From: Erythrobacter litoralis
GTDB lineage: Bacteria; Pseudomonadota; Alphaproteobacteria; Sphingomonadales; Sphingomonadaceae
NCBI RefSeq assembly: GCF_001719165.1
Contig: NZ_CP017057.1
Location: 2,604,001 to 2,668,000, forward strand
Direction of reading: 5' to 3'
Length of the DNA: 64,000 bases
In this document: in pieces, positions 63,346-64,000 of the stretch
Layout of the letters: every line of letters starts with the position of its first letter
Numbering within the stretch: position 1 is the first letter of the stretch
Program-made: the position numbers and the translations under genes
Notes under the pieces: model-generated
Database searches by the model: none
What the model was told of the DNA's origin: nothing
What the model saw: the letters and a program-made list of their open reading frames with translations, nothing else

Positions 63346-64000
63346 ATGCACGATATCCGCCTGATCAGGGACGATCCCGAAGGCTTCGATGTTGGCCTCG
63401 CCCGGCGCGGCGCTGAGCCGCAAGCGAAGGCGCTGCTCGCGCTCGACGAGGAACGCCGCGCGCTCACGACGAAATTGCAGGAAGCCCAGAGCCGCCGCAA
63501 CGAGGCCTCCAAGGCCATCGGCAAGGCGATGGGCCAGGGCAATGCAGACGAAGCCGAGAAGCTCAAGGCCGAGGTCGCCGAGCTGAAGCAGGCCATGCCC
63601 GAGCTTGAAAAGCGGCTGGAGAAGGTCTCGGACGAGCTCGACCACGCGCTCGCGGTGATCCCGAACATCCCCGCCGCCGACGTGCCCGAGGGCGAGGACG
63701 AGGACGCCAATGTCGAGGTCGCTCGCTGGGGGACGCCGCGCGGGTTCGACTTCGAACCGAAAGAACACGCCGATATAGCGCCTGCGCTCGGCATGGAATT
63801 CGAGACCGGGGCGAAGCTGTCGGGCGCGCGCTTCACCTTCCTGCGTGGGCCCATGGCGCGCCTGCACCGCGCACTGGGCCAGTTCATGCTCGACCGGCAG
63901 GTGGGCGAGAACGGCTATACCGAGTGCAACCCGCCGGTGCTGGTCCGCGACGAGGCGATGTACGGGACCGACAAGCTGCCCAAGTTCGCCGAGGACAGTT
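63346..64000 (+). CDS. serS: Seryl-tRNA synthetase (3' end outside window)
   Basis: 218 codons are visible from MHDIRLIRDD, the usual SerRS opening. The N-terminal tRNA-binding coiled coil (about 30-100; LTTKLQEAQSRRNEASKAIG ... ELEKRLEKV) is followed by NIPAADVPEGEDEDANV, WGTPRGFDFEPKEH and the beginning of the class II core (GARFTFLRGPMARLHRAL, GYTECNPPVLV). It charges tRNA-Ser with serine. Truncated by the window edge. Confidence 0.97.
   Translation, partial: MHDIRLIRDDPEGFDVGLARRGAEPQAKALLALDEERRALTTKLQEAQSRRNEASKAIGKAMGQGNADEAEKLKAEVAELKQAMPELEKRLEKVSDELDHALAVIPNIPAADVPEGEDEDANVEVARWGTPRGFDFEPKEHADIAPALGMEFETGAKLSGARFTFLRGPMARLHRALGQFMLDRQVGENGYTECNPPVLVRDEAMYGTDKLPKFAEDS

Overview
The window comes from a GC-rich alphaproteobacterium, most likely Sphingomonadales and probably Erythrobacteraceae. 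The reasons are the tig/clpP/clpX block, the small DUF3297 protein, several TonB-dependent receptors, a TetR-controlled receptor pair, a lysine/alanine-rich tail on trigger factor and overall codon use. This placement is inference; there is no rRNA here to confirm it.

Layout. 1-1.4 kb: end of an anti-sigma gene and a secreted fasciclin protein. 1.9-8.6 kb: a racemase, a small membrane protein, clpX, clpP, a secreted amidase, tig and tRNA-Leu(UAG). 8.9-12.6 kb: a frameshifted small gene, two small proteins, der and two overlapping envelope genes. 12.7-15.6 kb: a secreted protein, bacterioferritin, its ferredoxin and a DUF418 membrane protein. 15.7-20.3 kb: two SPOR-domain envelope proteins flanking a ParA-like ATPase and a ribbon-helix-helix partner. 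20.3-24.7 kb: pyrB with a degenerate pyrC, then sppA. 24.8-41.0 kb: a 16.2-kb integrated element. 41.0-54.3 kb: an RND efflux operon (pump, adaptor, outer-membrane factor) and tamA/tamB with a small lipoprotein. 54.4-59.5 kb: an iron-responsive cluster with Fur-like boxes (Fe(II)/2OG oxygenase, Gly/Glu-rich lipoprotein, DUF6607-like protein, haem-type receptor). 59.7-62.8 kb: a TetR regulator divergent from a second receptor. 63.3 kb to the end: start of serS.

The island is the most interesting part. It sits in tRNA-Val(CAC) between perfect 51-bp direct repeats and has a tyrosine recombinase next to the right repeat. Its core resembles that of a phage satellite or mobilizable element: an AlpA-type regulator, an HUH-like replication protein, a divergent XRE repressor module and a DUF2280 terminase-small-subunit-like protein. 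The cargo looks defensive. On the left is a translationally coupled operon encoding an MmeI-like N6-adenine methyltransferase with no visible nuclease motif, a tiny coupled peptide, a membrane-anchored protein, an SF2 helicase and a GIY-YIG (T5orf172-type) nuclease. Further right are an unknown protein overlapping a MESH1-like alarmone hydrolase, an HNH nuclease with a glycine-rich linker, and an AT-rich pair including a possible HhH/OGG-fold glycosylase. The four-gene cassette, with restriction apparently moved from the methyltransferase to a helicase/GIY-YIG pair, is the best candidate for an undescribed system.

Regulation visible in the sequence includes Fur-like boxes upstream of bfd, the oxygenase/lipoprotein pair, the DUF6607 gene and the haem-type receptor; a perfect inverted repeat between tetR and its receptor; palindromic operators between the XRE gene and its neighbour; and several strong intrinsic terminators.
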